From Wurfbainia villosa (lineage: Eukaryota > Streptophyta > Magnoliopsida > Zingiberales > Zingiberaceae): a stretch of 64,000 bases of DNA. Both the position numbers and the translations under genes were made by a program. The notes under the pieces were generated by a model. The model saw nothing but the letters and a program-made list of their open reading frames with translations, searched no databases and was not told the DNA's origin. The stretch covers positions 118,012,377 through 118,076,376 of the forward strand of contig CM045992.1 in assembly GCA_025175895.1 (NCBI GenBank). Direction: 5' to 3'. This document shows positions 36,166 to 48,200 of the stretch, in pieces (within the stretch, counting starts at the first letter, position 1; every line of letters starts with the position of its first letter).

Positions 36166-38145
36166 ATGTGTAGGATCCTTATGGTAAAGAGGCACCAAAA
36201 GACCTCGTACGAGATTTATCACGATAAAATACCGAACATCAAGTACTTTAGGGTATTTGGATGCAAGGTACATATCTTAAACACTAAGGATTACCTAGGG
36301 AAATTCAAATCCAAAACCTCTACTGGAACCTTTCTAGGATACTCAACCACCAGTAGAGCTTATAGGGTATACAATCACGACACTCTTAGAGTCGAAGAAA
36401 CCATTAATATAGTTTTCGACGAAGGACACGAACCCGTTCAATCCTTAACAAAACCAACTAGCAAATCAACTTATAGCGAACCCGACTCTGATCTTGAACT
36501 TGAATCTCGTCCTAACCCAAGTCATCCTATCGACCAAGTGATAGATGACCCTAACCCAAGTCATCCTATCAATCAAGTTATAGGTGATCCAAATTTAGGG
36601 GTTCGAACTAGAGCTTCATACCGAAATATTAGTCAAATCTCGTTAATTTCCAAAATCGAACCCAAAACTATTGAACAAGCACTTCTTGATCCCGACTGGA
36701 TTATTGCTATGCAAGAAGAGCTAGCTCAATTCGCTAGAAATGAAGTCTGGGAATTAGTACCACCACCTAAAGAAAAATCAATTATTGGAACAAGGTGGGT
36801 ATTTCGAAATAAACTTGATGATAAAGGTGAAGTAGTTAGAAATAAAGCTAGGTTAGTCGCAAAGGGTTTAGTCAAGTCGAAGGTTTAGATTACGATGAGA
36901 CCTACGCCCGTAGCCAGACTAGAGTCCATCCGAATGTTGTTAGCATATGTTGCACATCGAGGTTTTAAATTGTTTCAAATGGATGTCAAGTCAGCATTTT
37001 TGAATGGATACATTAAGGAAGAAGTTTACGTCAGTCAACCTCCCGGATTTGAAAATCTAGATAAACCTGACCAGGTCCTTAGACTTAAGAAAGCCGTATA
37101 GGGACTCAAACAAGCCCCAAGAGCTTGGTACGAAAGGCTTTCGATCTATCTTAAGTCCAAAGGATTCAACCAAGGTTTAGTCGACCCAACCTTATTCGTT
37201 AAAACCGTAGGAAAAGAAATCTTTATAGCCCAAATCTATGTAGATGATATAATTTTTGGAACTACCAACTCGATCTCGCTAAACGAATTCATCTCACTTA
37301 TGGAAAGTGAATTTGAAATGAATTTAGTGGGAGAGTTAAGTTTTTCTTAGGTTTACAAATTAAACAAACTAAAGATGGAATATATTTACATCAACAAAAT
37401 ATACTAAGGACTTAATAAATCGATTTGGAATGCAAGATGCTAAAATAATCAATACACCTATGGCAACTAATGTTAATATAAACGAAGATGTAGAAGGAAA
37501 ACCCGTTGACCTAAAATACTATAGAGGCAATAGGAAGTCTCCTATACTTAACCGAGCCGACCCGACATTTTATTCGGTAAGTATGTGCGCAAGGTTACAA
37601 ACCTGTGCAAGGAGTCTCACCTAACCCTAGTCAGCGTATCCTTAGATATCTAAAGGGCACGCTAACGTAGGTATTTGGTACCCTAGATCTACCGAGTTTA
37701 ATCTAATCGGCTACTCCGACTCGACTATGCGGTAGTAAACTCGATAGAAAGAGCACGAGTGGTTGTTGTCAAATCCTCGGCTCGAGTCTAGTAAGTTAGT
37801 GCAAGGAAGCGACATTGCGTTGCCTTATCTACCACCGGCCGAATACGTTGCGATGGGTGAGTGTCTCTCGGCTCACTGTGGATGAAGCACACTCTCCAAG
37901 ACTTTAGCTTAATCTTTAACAACATTAAAACCTACATAGATAACATCGTTCAATTAACTAAAAATCCAATATGTCATTCTAGGACAAAACATATAGAAGT
38001 TAAACACCACTTCATTAGGGAACATGTAACTAATGGAACTATACAACTAGAGTATGTTGAGTCCAAATCAAACCTAGCGGACATCTTCACCAAACCACTA
38101 CCCGGCGAATTTAGTTTATTAAGGACGAAAGTTAGGTATGCGTAA
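36166..38145 (+). pseudogene. Copia-A pol remnant: integrase C-terminus, RT and RNase H
   Basis: 36166-36888 starts in the integrase C-terminal region (YFRVFGCKVHIL, GTFLGYSTTSRAYRVYN, then FDE) and runs into reverse transcriptase (VWELVPPP, GTRWVFRNK, ARLVAKG). After a stop, 36895-37101 holds FQMDVKSAFLNGYI and the QPPGFE motif. A TAG near 37099 replaces Tyr before GLKQAPRAWYE. YVDDIIFG lies near 37237. RNase H pieces follow to 38145 (SRTKHIEVKHHFIREH, NLADIFTKPLPG). Protease and the catalytic D,D-35-E part of integrase are absent between 35650 and 36166. The element is inactive. Confidence 0.88.
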
Positions 38146-38751
38146 TAAAGTAGGATTTAAATTTCTCTATATATGTACTCTATTTTTGCTTCTTTTTATG
38201 AAATTAGCCTAAGTCTTACCTTAGAAATCATATACCTATAGATTTAAGGAGCCAACACATCTCACAACACATAGGACTAATGTGTTTGTGTACTTAGCCA
38301 CGTAGACGGGCGTGAGATGTTAGGACCTTACTCACAGTTCCGTAGATTGAGATTCGACATGAACCATGGAGTATAATTATTTAAAATTAATCAACTCCTT
38401 CAAGACTTATTGATCATTCTATATCAATCAAGTCCAACCGGAGTTGTACATTTTAGATGAACATATTTTCAAGCTTATTATTATTTTAAAAAAAAAAAAT
38501 ATATTTATATTGGGAACTTGCTTGGACTTACAAACCCTAAAATATATTTACAAACTTTTTGAGTTAAGGCAAAAGGGGGAGAAAGTCACAAAAGTAAGGA
38601 AGAAAGTAAACAAAATTATTACCTTTTATATTAAGTAATTCCGTTTACTTAAGCAACTATTAAGGGGAGTAAAAATTATTTTTCAAGAACTCACCTTCGT
38701 CAAGGGAGGTTACCTCAAAGGGAGAACTTGAAACAATAATATTTCTCACTC

Positions 38752-38996
38752 ATGCTTAATCTTTATGCTAGCTCACTCATGCTTAATCTTTATGCTAGCT
38801 CATTCATACTTAATCATTATGCTAGCTCATTCATATTTAATCATTATGCTAGCTCATTCATATTTAATCTTTATGCTAGCTCATTCATATTTAATCTTTA
38901 TGCTAGCTCATTCATGCTTAATCATTATGCTAGCTCATTCATATTTAATCTTTATGCTAGCTCATTCATGCTTAATCATTATGCTAGCTTCTTATT
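38752..38996 (+). repeat. 27-bp tandem array before the Copia-A polypurine tract
   Basis: About nine units of ATGCTAGCTCATTCATAT plus TTAATCTTT. The unit is nine codons, so two plus-strand frames stay open (M-L-A-H-S-Y-L-I-[FI] and Y-A-S-S-F-I-F-N-L). There is no sign of a real start context, so I treat the frames as a consequence of the period. Confidence 0.9.
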
Positions 38997-39040
38997 ATGC
39001 TTAATTTTTCCTTAACTTTTGTGTCGGTTTGCCATGAATC

Positions 39041-39054
39041 AAAAAGGGGGAGAT
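39041..39054 (+). promoter_or_regulatory. Polypurine tract of Copia-A
   Basis: AAAAAGGGGGAGAT abuts the 3' LTR start TGTTGGTGCA, the arrangement typical of SIRE-like copia. Confidence 0.9.
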
Positions 39055-40326
39055 TGTTGGTGCAGTGGGCACCAAAGTCGAACCGGTATTTTGATTATGG
39101 CAAAAGGCTCAATAGTTATGGGTATATTTGTTATCTTACGAGCTCAATTAAGTGTGCAGAAATGCTAAAGTTGAGCGGAAGGTCTGCGACACCCGGTGGG
39201 AACCGAGGTGGTCGGGCAACGCCAGAGGGACTTCGGAGGAAGCCGAGGTACTCGGGTGAAGACCGGAAGCGAGGCTACAAGGTAAGCTCGTGTGAAAGCG
39301 AAGCAAGGTCGAGCGTAGATCCGACCCAATACCTCCAATGGAAGGTCTAGGTTTCGAGATCGGATGGTTAGAACCATCGTACTTTATATTTTAAGCTAAC
39401 TTGCATCTGCGGTCAAAACCCTTTGACTACTGATCAAGCTGCTAGTCAAGTTCCGACCTCGAGAAGAGCTCGAATTTCAAGGGGTGAATTTGGACTTGAC
39501 TCGTGTTTTTACAAAGGGTGATGTGGCATCAAGGTGGACATCCAAACCATCACCAAGCTTCCTTGTGGTGGCGCCAAGATAAGGTGAGTTGGCACAAGAT
39601 GGTTGGCTCCATGATGTGGCACAAGTTGAATGGCTCCAACAAGTTGGCGCCCAAGGAGGTTGGAGGTGGCACAAGGTGGTTGGATGAAACACCTCATCCT
39701 TGAGTTGGCGCACAAGGAGGTTGGAGGTGGCACAAGGTGGTTGGATGAAACACCTCATCCTTGAGTTGGCGCAAAGGATGTGGATGAACAAGTCTTGGGG
39801 ATAAGAACCTCACCTTGGACACTACCTATGTCTAAATTCATAGATCAATATCCATAAATAGACATGTTCAAGCCAAGCAAATAACAAGAATTCAAGAGCT
39901 CTCAACACGCCGTAAATACGCCGCTACTACTACTCACATTTGCTACGACGTCACGACAACGAAAGCTACATCTTCTACTTATAAGAGTTGTCGGTATATT
40001 TATTTAAGTTCTACTTCTTTAAATTGTCTTTGTGCTTTAATCGTAACAAGGAAAGGGGGAGTGTCCCTTTGCCTTGATTTCTTTTTGTAATCGTTGCTCC
40101 TACTTCCAACGAAGAGGAGTGGTTTTAGTGAATTGCCCTCCGTACGTGATCAAGGATCACTAGGGCCGTGGATTAGCAATCGAAAGATTGTGAACCACGT
40201 AAAAATATCTTGTCTACTTTATATTTCCGCTGTGCATTCTCTACTTGTTTTTTACTTATTGCAAAAGTTTTTAACGACACCGTATCGCTATTCACCCCCC
40301 CCTCTAGCGACACTTTCGATCCAACA
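39055..40326 (+). repeat. Copia-A 3' LTR
   Basis: 1272 bp, collinear with 32410-33688 throughout. Differences are mostly small indels (for example AAGGGGGTGAATTT against AAGGGGTGAATTT), some in homopolymers and possibly sequencing errors. Confidence 0.95.
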
Positions 40327-40400
40327 TAATTAAGCCCAATTAATCCCAATTAATTAAAGGGTTAATCCAATTTTTTTTTTGGTTACCATATTCTACATAC

Positions 40401-43400
40401 ATGCATTCACTCTTCAAAGAGTGTCCTCAGGCCATCATTGCTCAAAAGGTTTCTACTTCTAAGCCGAAAGGCAAGAAGAAGAAGAAACAAGGTGAAGCAA
40501 AGATGGTGGGAGGATCTCAGGGAGGAGTGAAGAAGCCGAAAGGCAAGTACTTCACTAACAAGCAGGATGGACATTGGAAGGATTGTCCCAGTCCAAAACA
40601 GAACAAAGGTATATCCTTTGGTCTAGTCGTTGAAACATGTTTAGCGGTGTTATCTATCAGTACCTGGTGTGTAGATACAGGAGCCACTGATCATGTCTGT
40701 AATACTTTGCAGGGGTTCCAGGAAACCCAACGACTAGCTGAGGGAGAGATTATCGTCTACATGGGCAATGCTACAAAGGTGGCGGCTATTGCAGTGGGAG
40801 ACGTTTATTTATCGTTTGATAGAAATAAAGTTTTGGTTTTGAGAAATTGTCTTTATGTACCAACATTTAGAAAGAATTTGATTTCGGTTTCTAAATTGTT
40901 TATGGATGGATATTCTGTTTCTTTTAATGACAGAGTAGTTATAAAAAGAAATAGAGAGATTATCTGTTCAAGTACATTGGTTGGCAATTTGTATACTCTT
41001 GAACCAAAAGCTCCCACGATGCATATAGAAGTGAATAACTCATCTTCTAAGTCCAATAAGAGAAAAGAACCTTCGAAAATGAACCAGACATATCTTTGGC
41101 ACCTAAGACTTGGTCATATTAACCTGAGTAGAATTCAAAGGTTGATAGCTGATGGACCTTTGGGTTCATTAGTGGTGGAGGATCTCCCAACCTGCGAATC
41201 TTGCTTAGAAGGTAAAATGACCAAGAGGTCTTTCAAGGCCAAGGGGTATAGAGCCAAAGATGTGTTAGAATTGGTTCATTCTGATTTGTGCGGTCCTATG
41301 TCTATCCAGGCTAGAGGTGGTTTTGAATATTTCGTCTCTTTTATAGACGATTATTCAAGATATGGATACATTTACTTGATGCGCACAAGTCCAATGCTTT
41401 GTGAGTTCAAAGAATTCAAGGCTGATGTGGAGAACCGTCAAGGTAAAAGTATCAAGACCCTACGATCTGATTGTGGTGGTGAGTACCTCTTGGAAGAATT
41501 TAGGAATTACTTATCAGAGACTGGGATTCAATCCCAATTGTCTGCACCTGGCACACCCCAGCAGAATGGTATAGCGGAGCGAAGGAATAGGACTCTTATG
41601 GAGATGGTTAGATCGATGATGAGTTATTCTGGGTTGCCAGATTCGTTCTAGGGGTATGTGCTGGATACAGCAGTGTATATTCTGAACTTGGTTCCATCTA
41701 AATCAGTGTCTTCTACCCCCATAGAATTGTGGACTGGGCGAAAGCCTAGTTTGAGACATATTCAGATATGGGGGAGTCCAGCACATGTACTGAAGGCTGA
41801 TGCTGGTAAGTTGGAACCTCGTACAGAAGTGTGCATGTTTGTTGGCTACTCTAAGGGAACGAAGGGTGGTTTGTTCTATAGTCCTAGAGATCAGAAGGTG
41901 ATCATGAGTATGAATGCCAGATTTCTAGAGGAGGACTATGTGATGAACCACAAGCCCACTAGTAGGATTGTTCTTGAGGAGTTGACGAAGTCGACTTGAC
42001 ACCTGCGTCTGAAAGGAGATACCACAAGTCCTCGCTGCACGCGTGTCACGCAGCATGCATACGGGAGGCACCTGTCGGTTGTTAGACAACCCGAGAGATT
42101 CATGTTCTTGGGAGAGTCTTCGGACTTAGTCCTTGGTGAACATGAACCTGATCCCTGGACATATGACGAGGCACTCCAAGATAGAGATGCTGTATATTGG
42201 CAAAGAGCGATGAATTCAGAGATAGAATCTATGGATTCTAATCATGTCTGGGAGCTAGTAGAACCACCCAATGGTGTGAAAGTCATTGGATGCAAGTGGA
42301 TCTACAAGAGAAAGAGAGGAGTAGACGGGAAGGTTGAGACCTTCAAAGCTAGGCTTGTTGCGAAAGGGTATACTCAGAAAGAGGGTATCGATTATGAGGA
42401 GACCTTTTCACCGGTAGTCATGCTTAAGTCTATCCGGATTCTCTTATCTATTGTTGCTCATGAGGATTATGAGATTTGGCAGATGGATGTCAAGACAGCT
42501 TTCCTTAACGGAAGTCTTGAGGAAAACATCTATATGAAGCAACCAGAGGGATTCATTGCAAAGGGCAAAGAGCATCTTGTGTGTAAGCTTAATCGGTCCA
42601 TTTATGGATTGAAGCAAGCTTCTAGATCTTGGAACATCCGCTTTGATGAGGTAATCCAGTCATATGGATTTATTCAAAGTCCGGATGAGCCTTGTGTATA
42701 CAAGAGATGTGATGGAAACGTAGTGGTATTTCTTGTACTATACGTAGATGACATTTTGTTAGTTGGCAACAATATCAGAGTGTTATCAGACGTAAGGGTA
42801 TGGTTGTCCAAACAGTTTGATATGAAGGACTTGGGAGAAGTGGGACACATCCTTGGGATCAAGGTGATAAGGGATCGCAAGAAAAGGATGTTGTGCTTAT
42901 CTCAAGCATCATACATTGACACTATCCTTGCTCGTTTTAGCATGCAGAACTCCAAGAAAGGTTTTCTACCTTTTAGGCATGAAGTACCTTTATCTAAAGA
43001 GATGTGTCCCAAAACATCAAAGGAGATAGAGGAGATAAAGGCGGTTCCTTATGCTTCGGCAGTAGGAAGCCTCATGTATGTTATGCTATGTACGAGACCA
43101 GATATCTGCTTTGTCGTGGGCATAGTTAGCAGATATCAGAGTAATCCTGGACAGGGACATTGGACTGCGGTAAAGCATATATTGAAGTACTTGAGAAGGA
43201 CTAGGAATTATATGCTGGTTTACCGGGCAGATCAGTTAGTCCCTGTGGGTTACACGGATTCTGATTTTTAATCAGATAGGGACAAGAGTAAGTCTACCTC
43301 GGGGTTTGTGTTTACTTTTGGAGGTGGAGCTATAGTATGGAGGAGTATCAAGCAGAAATGTGTGGCAGACTCTACCATAGAAGCTGAGTATGTGGCAGCC

Positions 43401-43721
43401 TCTGAGGCAGCTAAGGAAGCAGTATGGCTCAGGAACTTCTTGATGGACTTGGATGTGATTCCTGGTTTGCCCAGAACTATCACAATTTATTGTGATAACA
43501 GTGGTGCAGTTGCAAACTTGAAGGAACCACGAGCCCATAAGGCGAGTAAACACATAGAGCGCAAGTACCACCTGATACGAGAGATCGTAAAGCGAGGAGA
43601 AGTAGCTGTCACCAAGATTACATCAGAGGATAACCTGACGGATCCATTCACTAAGGCTCTTCCAGCGAAAGCATTTGATAGGCATATGGAGGACATGGGG
43701 ATCAGATGTATGGCAGTGTGA
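40401..43721 (+). pseudogene. Copia-B gag end plus pol (PR-IN-RT-RH), three stop codons
   Basis: All parts lie in one frame of about 1107 codons, broken only by stops at 41649, 41997 and 43269. The start is the gag tail after E3: a Lys-rich stretch and a knuckle reading GKYFTNKQDGHWKDCP, which has lost its first two cysteines. Protease: WCVDTGATDHV. Integrase: zinc finger HLRLGH...CESC, then HSDLCGPM, FIDDYSRYGYIYL and the end of the core GTPQQNGIAERRNRT. Integrase C-terminus: PIELWTGRKPSLRHIQIWG, FVGYSKGT. Reverse transcriptase: VWELVEPP, ARLVAKGYTQKEGIDYEETF, QMDVKTAFLNGSL, SIYGLKQASRSW, LYVDDILLVGNN. RNase H: VADSTIEAEYVAASEAAKEA, DNSGAV, ERKYHLIREIV. Most of gag between residue 35 and the knuckle is absent. 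Few lesions suggest fairly recent loss of function. Confidence 0.92.
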
Positions 43722-43743
43722 TGACAGCATAGTCTTTTAGTAT

Positions 43744-43754
43744 AAGTGGGAGAT
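43744..43754 (+). promoter_or_regulatory. Polypurine tract of Copia-B
   Basis: AAGTGGGAGAT precedes the 3' LTR start TGTTGGGATG. Confidence 0.85.
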
Positions 43755-44682
43755 TGTTGGGATGTATACTAAAAGTCTAGCTCTTTTGTATGAACATTTT
43801 TATTTTGAAATAAGAATCACATGATCATTGTTTGCACTTTATATTTATTATATGTGTGCATATTGTCTAATATTTTACATTGTAGATAACATGGTGCTTG
43901 GTGTGGCACAGAAGATCATGTTATCAGTCCCTTGTAGAATATAAGTAGAGGCTCACAACCAAGATGGTTTTGGACAAACCATTGGCATGGTTGTAGTGTA
44001 ACTTGGTATTGTTTTGTCTTGAACATAGAGTTACACTAGTACACTTAGGTGTATTGAGCAGGACCGACATAGAGGTGATTCAATTTATTGCTGACTACAT
44101 AATTGAATCGGACCTCGGATATTATGTTGTACATGCTCTTAATCCCGATATAATAACGGGTACATGTACTTAGTATTTATTTCTTTGATTTACCAAAGGG
44201 TGAGATTTATATGGATTAAATCAATATGCCCAGTAAGTTGGGAAATGATATTATTTACATGGTGTGTCGTTGATTATAGGAGGAAACCGTGTCCTATATA
44301 TTAGGTTGATGATGTCCCCTTGAGGAGCTCATAAGGTTCATCATGTAAACCCTGCAGGTTGACTTAGTCAACATAATGATAAGGTTGAGTGGTACTACTC
44401 GAAGAGTTAGATGTTAATTGATTGATGGTCAGTAAATCAATCAATTGATGGACATTCGATATCTTAAACACGGGGAGATGAATGTACAAATAATATATGG
44501 AGCCCATATTAATTTATGGGGGTTGGTGAGGTAATTCAATGATGATCCTCTAGTGGAATGGAACATCATTGATGGATCAAGTTTGTGTGGTTCCGATCCA
44601 TCGGGTGGCCAAGATCCAACTCCTCCTCATGGTCCCTATCGTAGCCTAATATAATCCTCATGAAGCCTAGATCCAATGATGG

Positions 44683-45235
44683 AAAACAAATCCCTAGATC
44701 CGACGGTGGAGATTAAATCTCTAGAATCGACGGTTGAGATTAAGTCTCTAGATCCGACGGTTGGGATTAAATTCCTAGAACTGACGGTGGAGATTGAATC
44801 TCTAGATCCGACGGTTGGGATTAAATTCCTAGAACTGACGGTGGAGATTGAATCTCTAGATCCGACGGTTGGGATTAAATTCCTAGAACTGACGGTGGAG
44901 ATTGAATCTCTAGATCCGACGGTTGGGATTAAATCCCTAGAACCGACGGTGGAGATTAAATCTCTAGATCCGACGGTTGAGATTAAATCCCTAGAACCGA
45001 CGGTTGAGATTAAATCTCTATATCCAACGGTTGAGATTAAATCCCTAGAACCGACGATGGAGATTGAATCTCTAGATCCAGCGGTTGGGATTAAATCCCT
45101 AGAACTGACGGTGGAGATTAAATCTCTAGATCCGACGGTTGAGATTAAATCCCTAGAACCGATAATTGAGATTAAATCTCTAGATCCGACGGTTGAGATT
45201 AAAACCCTAGAACCGACGGTGGAGATTAAAACAAG
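44683..45235 (+). repeat. 27-bp minisatellite, 3' LTR copy (about 20 units)
   Basis: Same nine-codon unit as at 19105. It is open on both strands for about 200 codons (plus: V-E-I-K-S-L-D-P-T; minus: R-D-L-I-S-T-V-G-S). It lies just upstream of the LTR TATA box, in the U3 region. Confidence 0.92.
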
Positions 45236-45250
45236 GCTTAAGCCCAACTC

Positions 45251-45257
45251 TATATAA
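45251..45257 (+). promoter_or_regulatory. TATA box of the Copia-B 3' LTR
   Basis: TATATAA directly after the minisatellite, in CCCAACTCTATATAAGGTGG. It is the best candidate for the LTR core promoter. The 5' LTR lacks this segment. Confidence 0.6.
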
Positions 45258-48200
45258 GGTGGCTTAAGGTGGGCGGCAAGAGAGGATGTTGGTTGGTTTT
45301 GGAGATTAGGGTTTTGCCTATCAATAGCTTGGGCGGCAAGAAACCCTAAGGAGGATTAGGGTTTGGCTCTTTGGTTGGGCGGCTAGGGTTTGCAAGGAAG
45401 AGTGGGCGGCAACTATAGGAGAAGATCTCTTCTTCTTCCTAGGGTGTGGCCGGCTCCTAGATCTCTTCCCTCTTCCTTGGTCGGCGCTCGATCTATTCCT
45501 CTTCTCCTCTTCTTTTCCTCTTGGTCGGCGGCACAAAGGAGCTAGGGATTGTTCCCTTGTTCGGTTCCTTGGTTGTTTCCATCTTGTTCTCTCCATTCTT
45601 GGGGCCGGCGGCATCAATCCTTTGTGGATTGATGGTTGGTTCAAGCAAGAAGGGAAGGAGAGTTTCTTTCTTTCGATTGAAGAAGATCTAGGAAGCTTCA
45701 ACTTGTGGAGGATCTTCGCCCACACGAAGTCTACAAGGAGGTTAGGACATACGATAGAAGATCGAGAGGTATAAAAGTTTTACAACTTTTATTATTGATC
45801 TTTGCATGTTCATATCTTTATGTTAGTATGTGTTGATTATACTAATTTGCATTTGTATGTATTTGTATAATCATGGAACCCGAAGACAAACACAAAAACC
45901 GGCAATCCGTCCGTCGTCTCTTCCGCGGCTAATCGACTAGAAGAGTTGTGTTGCTTGAACAACTAGTTTGTTCAAGCGATCGCTCAAGTCGTTAGCACGA
46001 TGACAAATTGGTTGTGCTTAGGAAACTCATCCCATCCGGATTAGTTTTTCATTAGTGAAAATTTTAATCCGGGGACATGGGAGCCGATGAGTCTCCGACG
46101 AGCATGTCACCAACACAAAGGAGGGGCGTTGGTGACGATTTATGAGTTAGGGCAGCAGATGGTGTGAGTGTTCCGGCGAACCAAGCGGATTTGGGGAGTA
46201 CCTTCGGTGGAGTAGGTTGGACGGAGGTTGCCGGTTTGTGTTGTGTTGTGTTGTGTGTATTTTGTGTATGGGCAGGTATTGGAGAGTTGCGCCGGCTGTG
46301 CACGACTAGGTGTTTGGAGATTTGTTAGGTTGTGGATGTTTGTGATGAGATTGGTGCTTGGGGGTCAGGTGTGTTGATGACAACTGTGAGTGGGAGTGTT
46401 GGTCGGTTGTGAAGGCAGTGGTGGTTGTTAGTGCATTATGTGAGGTGTTGTGGGTTGTTTTGGTAAACAAAGCAAACTGTTATGGGCTGTGAATGGTCTA
46501 CAATGGAGTGAATGGGGTTGAGTGAGAGGTGGCAGTGAAGGGGTTGTTTTGTTGAGGTAAACTTGGTGGTTGCTGAGGTGTTGTGGGTGTGTCGAGAGGT
46601 TGTACTTGTATTCGATAGATTAAGTGAATATGGGGTCGAAGTAGAATTTAGTCGAATATTAGCTGTGTTGGAACTTAATGATAATTATGTTATATGTAGG
46701 TTTCGATCACGAGACAGGTCCACGGGCGTAAAGACAGTTGGTATTCTTCATAGCAGGCGGGTATCTGTGACTTATCTTCTTTTAGATATTGTCATTTTAT
46801 CGTGCATTGTTTACTATAGCTAGTAGTAGTTTTTCTATGCTTGTTAACTGCCCTGGTATGTCACTACCTAGTACGTGTTGTAGTTTTTTCATATGCTTAT
46901 TATATTATGTTCTATCACTTAGATATTTGTCATTTTGTTTATCTAGCACTAGAGTAGTGACATACATTACATACTGGGCATTGAATGAATAATGAATATA
47001 ACTTGCATATGTACATAGACTTATGTACTTAGGTTATTTGATGTGGGCTTCTATTGGTACATACCATAGGTAGCCATGGATTGATAGGTGTATCATGCAT
47101 TAGTGACATGCACCATCTTGCATTATTGCATGATTGGCGATCATCGGCTCCTCGGTAGAAGGTGATACTACTTGGTAGTTAAGTCCATCGTTAGTCACAT
47201 TATCTACATACATAACCACTCATTGGTTAGTGGTATTTCAGGTGTGTGTGTAGTTTCCCTATCAGGGCTCCACGGTGGTCGCTCAGGTGATTAGTATTGC
47301 GACATGGTAGCAGACAGGGATCCCTCCTTTGTCATGAGACGAGGAGATGAGACGAGGTGATTGTCCCCCATATACATACATGGGGTAGGAGGGTGATACT
47401 CCGCCAGCATCCTGTCCACTCGGTCACATAGGTATAGTGATGGCAGAGTGCATAGTTGTCACAGTCCTACCCACTCGGCCGACACACATGATATGTCGGT
47501 GGCTTGACTGGCGTCAGGGGTGACACAAGTGATTGCATCATGTGTATACGGTTTTACTATATGCGTTGATTGTTACACTTTTTGGTTGTTGCATATGATT
47601 GTCATGCACATACAGGAGGAATTATGCTGTTTGTTTTGGTCATTCTACATATACCTGTGTGGATATATTTTATGCCAGCTTAGGTGATTCTGGTATATAT
47701 AGTTTCAGGTATGTATTTCTGTTGAGGAACTGTACTAGCATAATTATTATTACTACTTATAGTTTACTATGCATGACTATTAGATATCCACTGAGTTTTA
47801 CTCACTCCGTTGATATCTATTTTATTTCAGGATGAAGCCTTCCGGAGGGTCCAGTTGCCAGCCCCCTGATCTGACGACTCCGTTATTTGGTTTTCGGGCT
47901 TTCACATATTTTTGTTGTCTCTAGTACTCTATGTTTCAAACTTGTAGTATTTTATACTCGTGGTTGTTTGGTGGTACTTGTTTAAGTCTTTGTGGACTTT
48001 TTGTTCGGGTTGTTTTGGTTATGTGTGTGGTTGTATTTTCCTGCTCAGATGGCAGAAGGGGTAAGTCTAGAGATTTTAGACCTTTTATTTACGTTGGTTG
48101 TTGGCCTGAGGCTCATATTCTCTTTGCATTGTGTTTTTATGTTCCGGCCATGTTGGTCGATGTATAGTGGGTCGTGTGGGCCTTGTATACAGGTTTCAAT

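Larger units (their letters stand above)
32410..40326 (+). mobile_element. Copia-A: complete-ended SIRE-like copia element
   Basis: LTRs are 32410-33688 and 39055-40326, both starting TGTTGGTGCAGTGGGC and ending TTCGATCCAACA, with TAATT duplications. The primer site is at 33691 and the polypurine tract ends at 39054. A long gag with a coiled coil and the AAAAAGGGGGAGAT|TGTTGGTGCA junction suggest the SIRE/Maximus lineage. The protease, integrase zinc finger and integrase core are missing. The two LTRs are very similar, suggesting late insertion, so this is the youngest layer of the stack. Confidence 0.93.
28900..40397 (-). mobile_element. E3: reverse-oriented gypsy-type LTR, interrupted by Copia-A
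   Basis: It starts TGTCACGCCCCGAGAG at 28900 and resumes after Copia-A at 40332, ending CATATTCTACA at 40397. Net length is about 3.6 kb. The left half is almost identical to E2. The right half (from about 30770) diverges strongly from E1 and E2, so two E sub-lineages are present. TACAT flanks both ends inside Copia-B gag, so this E is a clean solo-LTR insertion in gag. Open frames within it (for example 28835-29416 minus) also occur in E2 and are not supported as genes. Confidence 0.85.
18179..46115 (+). mobile_element. Copia-B: large Ty1/copia retrotransposon with nested LTRs
   Basis: The element starts TGTTGGGATGTATACTGAAAG at 18179 and its 3' LTR starts at 43755 with the same motif. It ends ...ATGTCACCAACA at 46115. 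It has a 2.36-kb 3' LTR, a rearranged 5' LTR, two copies of PBS, leader and gag start, and a long pol frame (40401-43721). Three reverse-oriented gypsy LTRs (E1-E3) and Copia-A account for most of the 28-kb span. Pol order PR-IN-RT-RH is copia; the lineage looks Tork-like but I am less sure of that. Confidence 0.92.
43755..46115 (+). repeat. Copia-B 3' LTR (complete)
   Basis: 2361 bp, TG...CA ends, uninterrupted. It includes the 27-bp minisatellite, a TATA box at 45251, a GC-rich transcribed-like segment (45260-45720) and the tail GCGATCGCTCAAGTCGTTAG that also occurs at 22565 and 27620. Confidence 0.93.

Noticed and set aside
38752..38996. CRISPR-like array
   Set aside because: Units are contiguous with no unique spacers, and the context is a plant retrotransposon.
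38752..39015. Repeat peptides MLAHSYLIF and YASSFIFNL as proteins
   Set aside because: Overlapping frames of the same 27-bp array just before the polypurine tract; no gene context.
44636..45257. About 200-codon frames on both strands (repeat proteins)
   Set aside because: They are produced by a 27-bp tandem repeat; a period divisible by three keeps frames open without selection.
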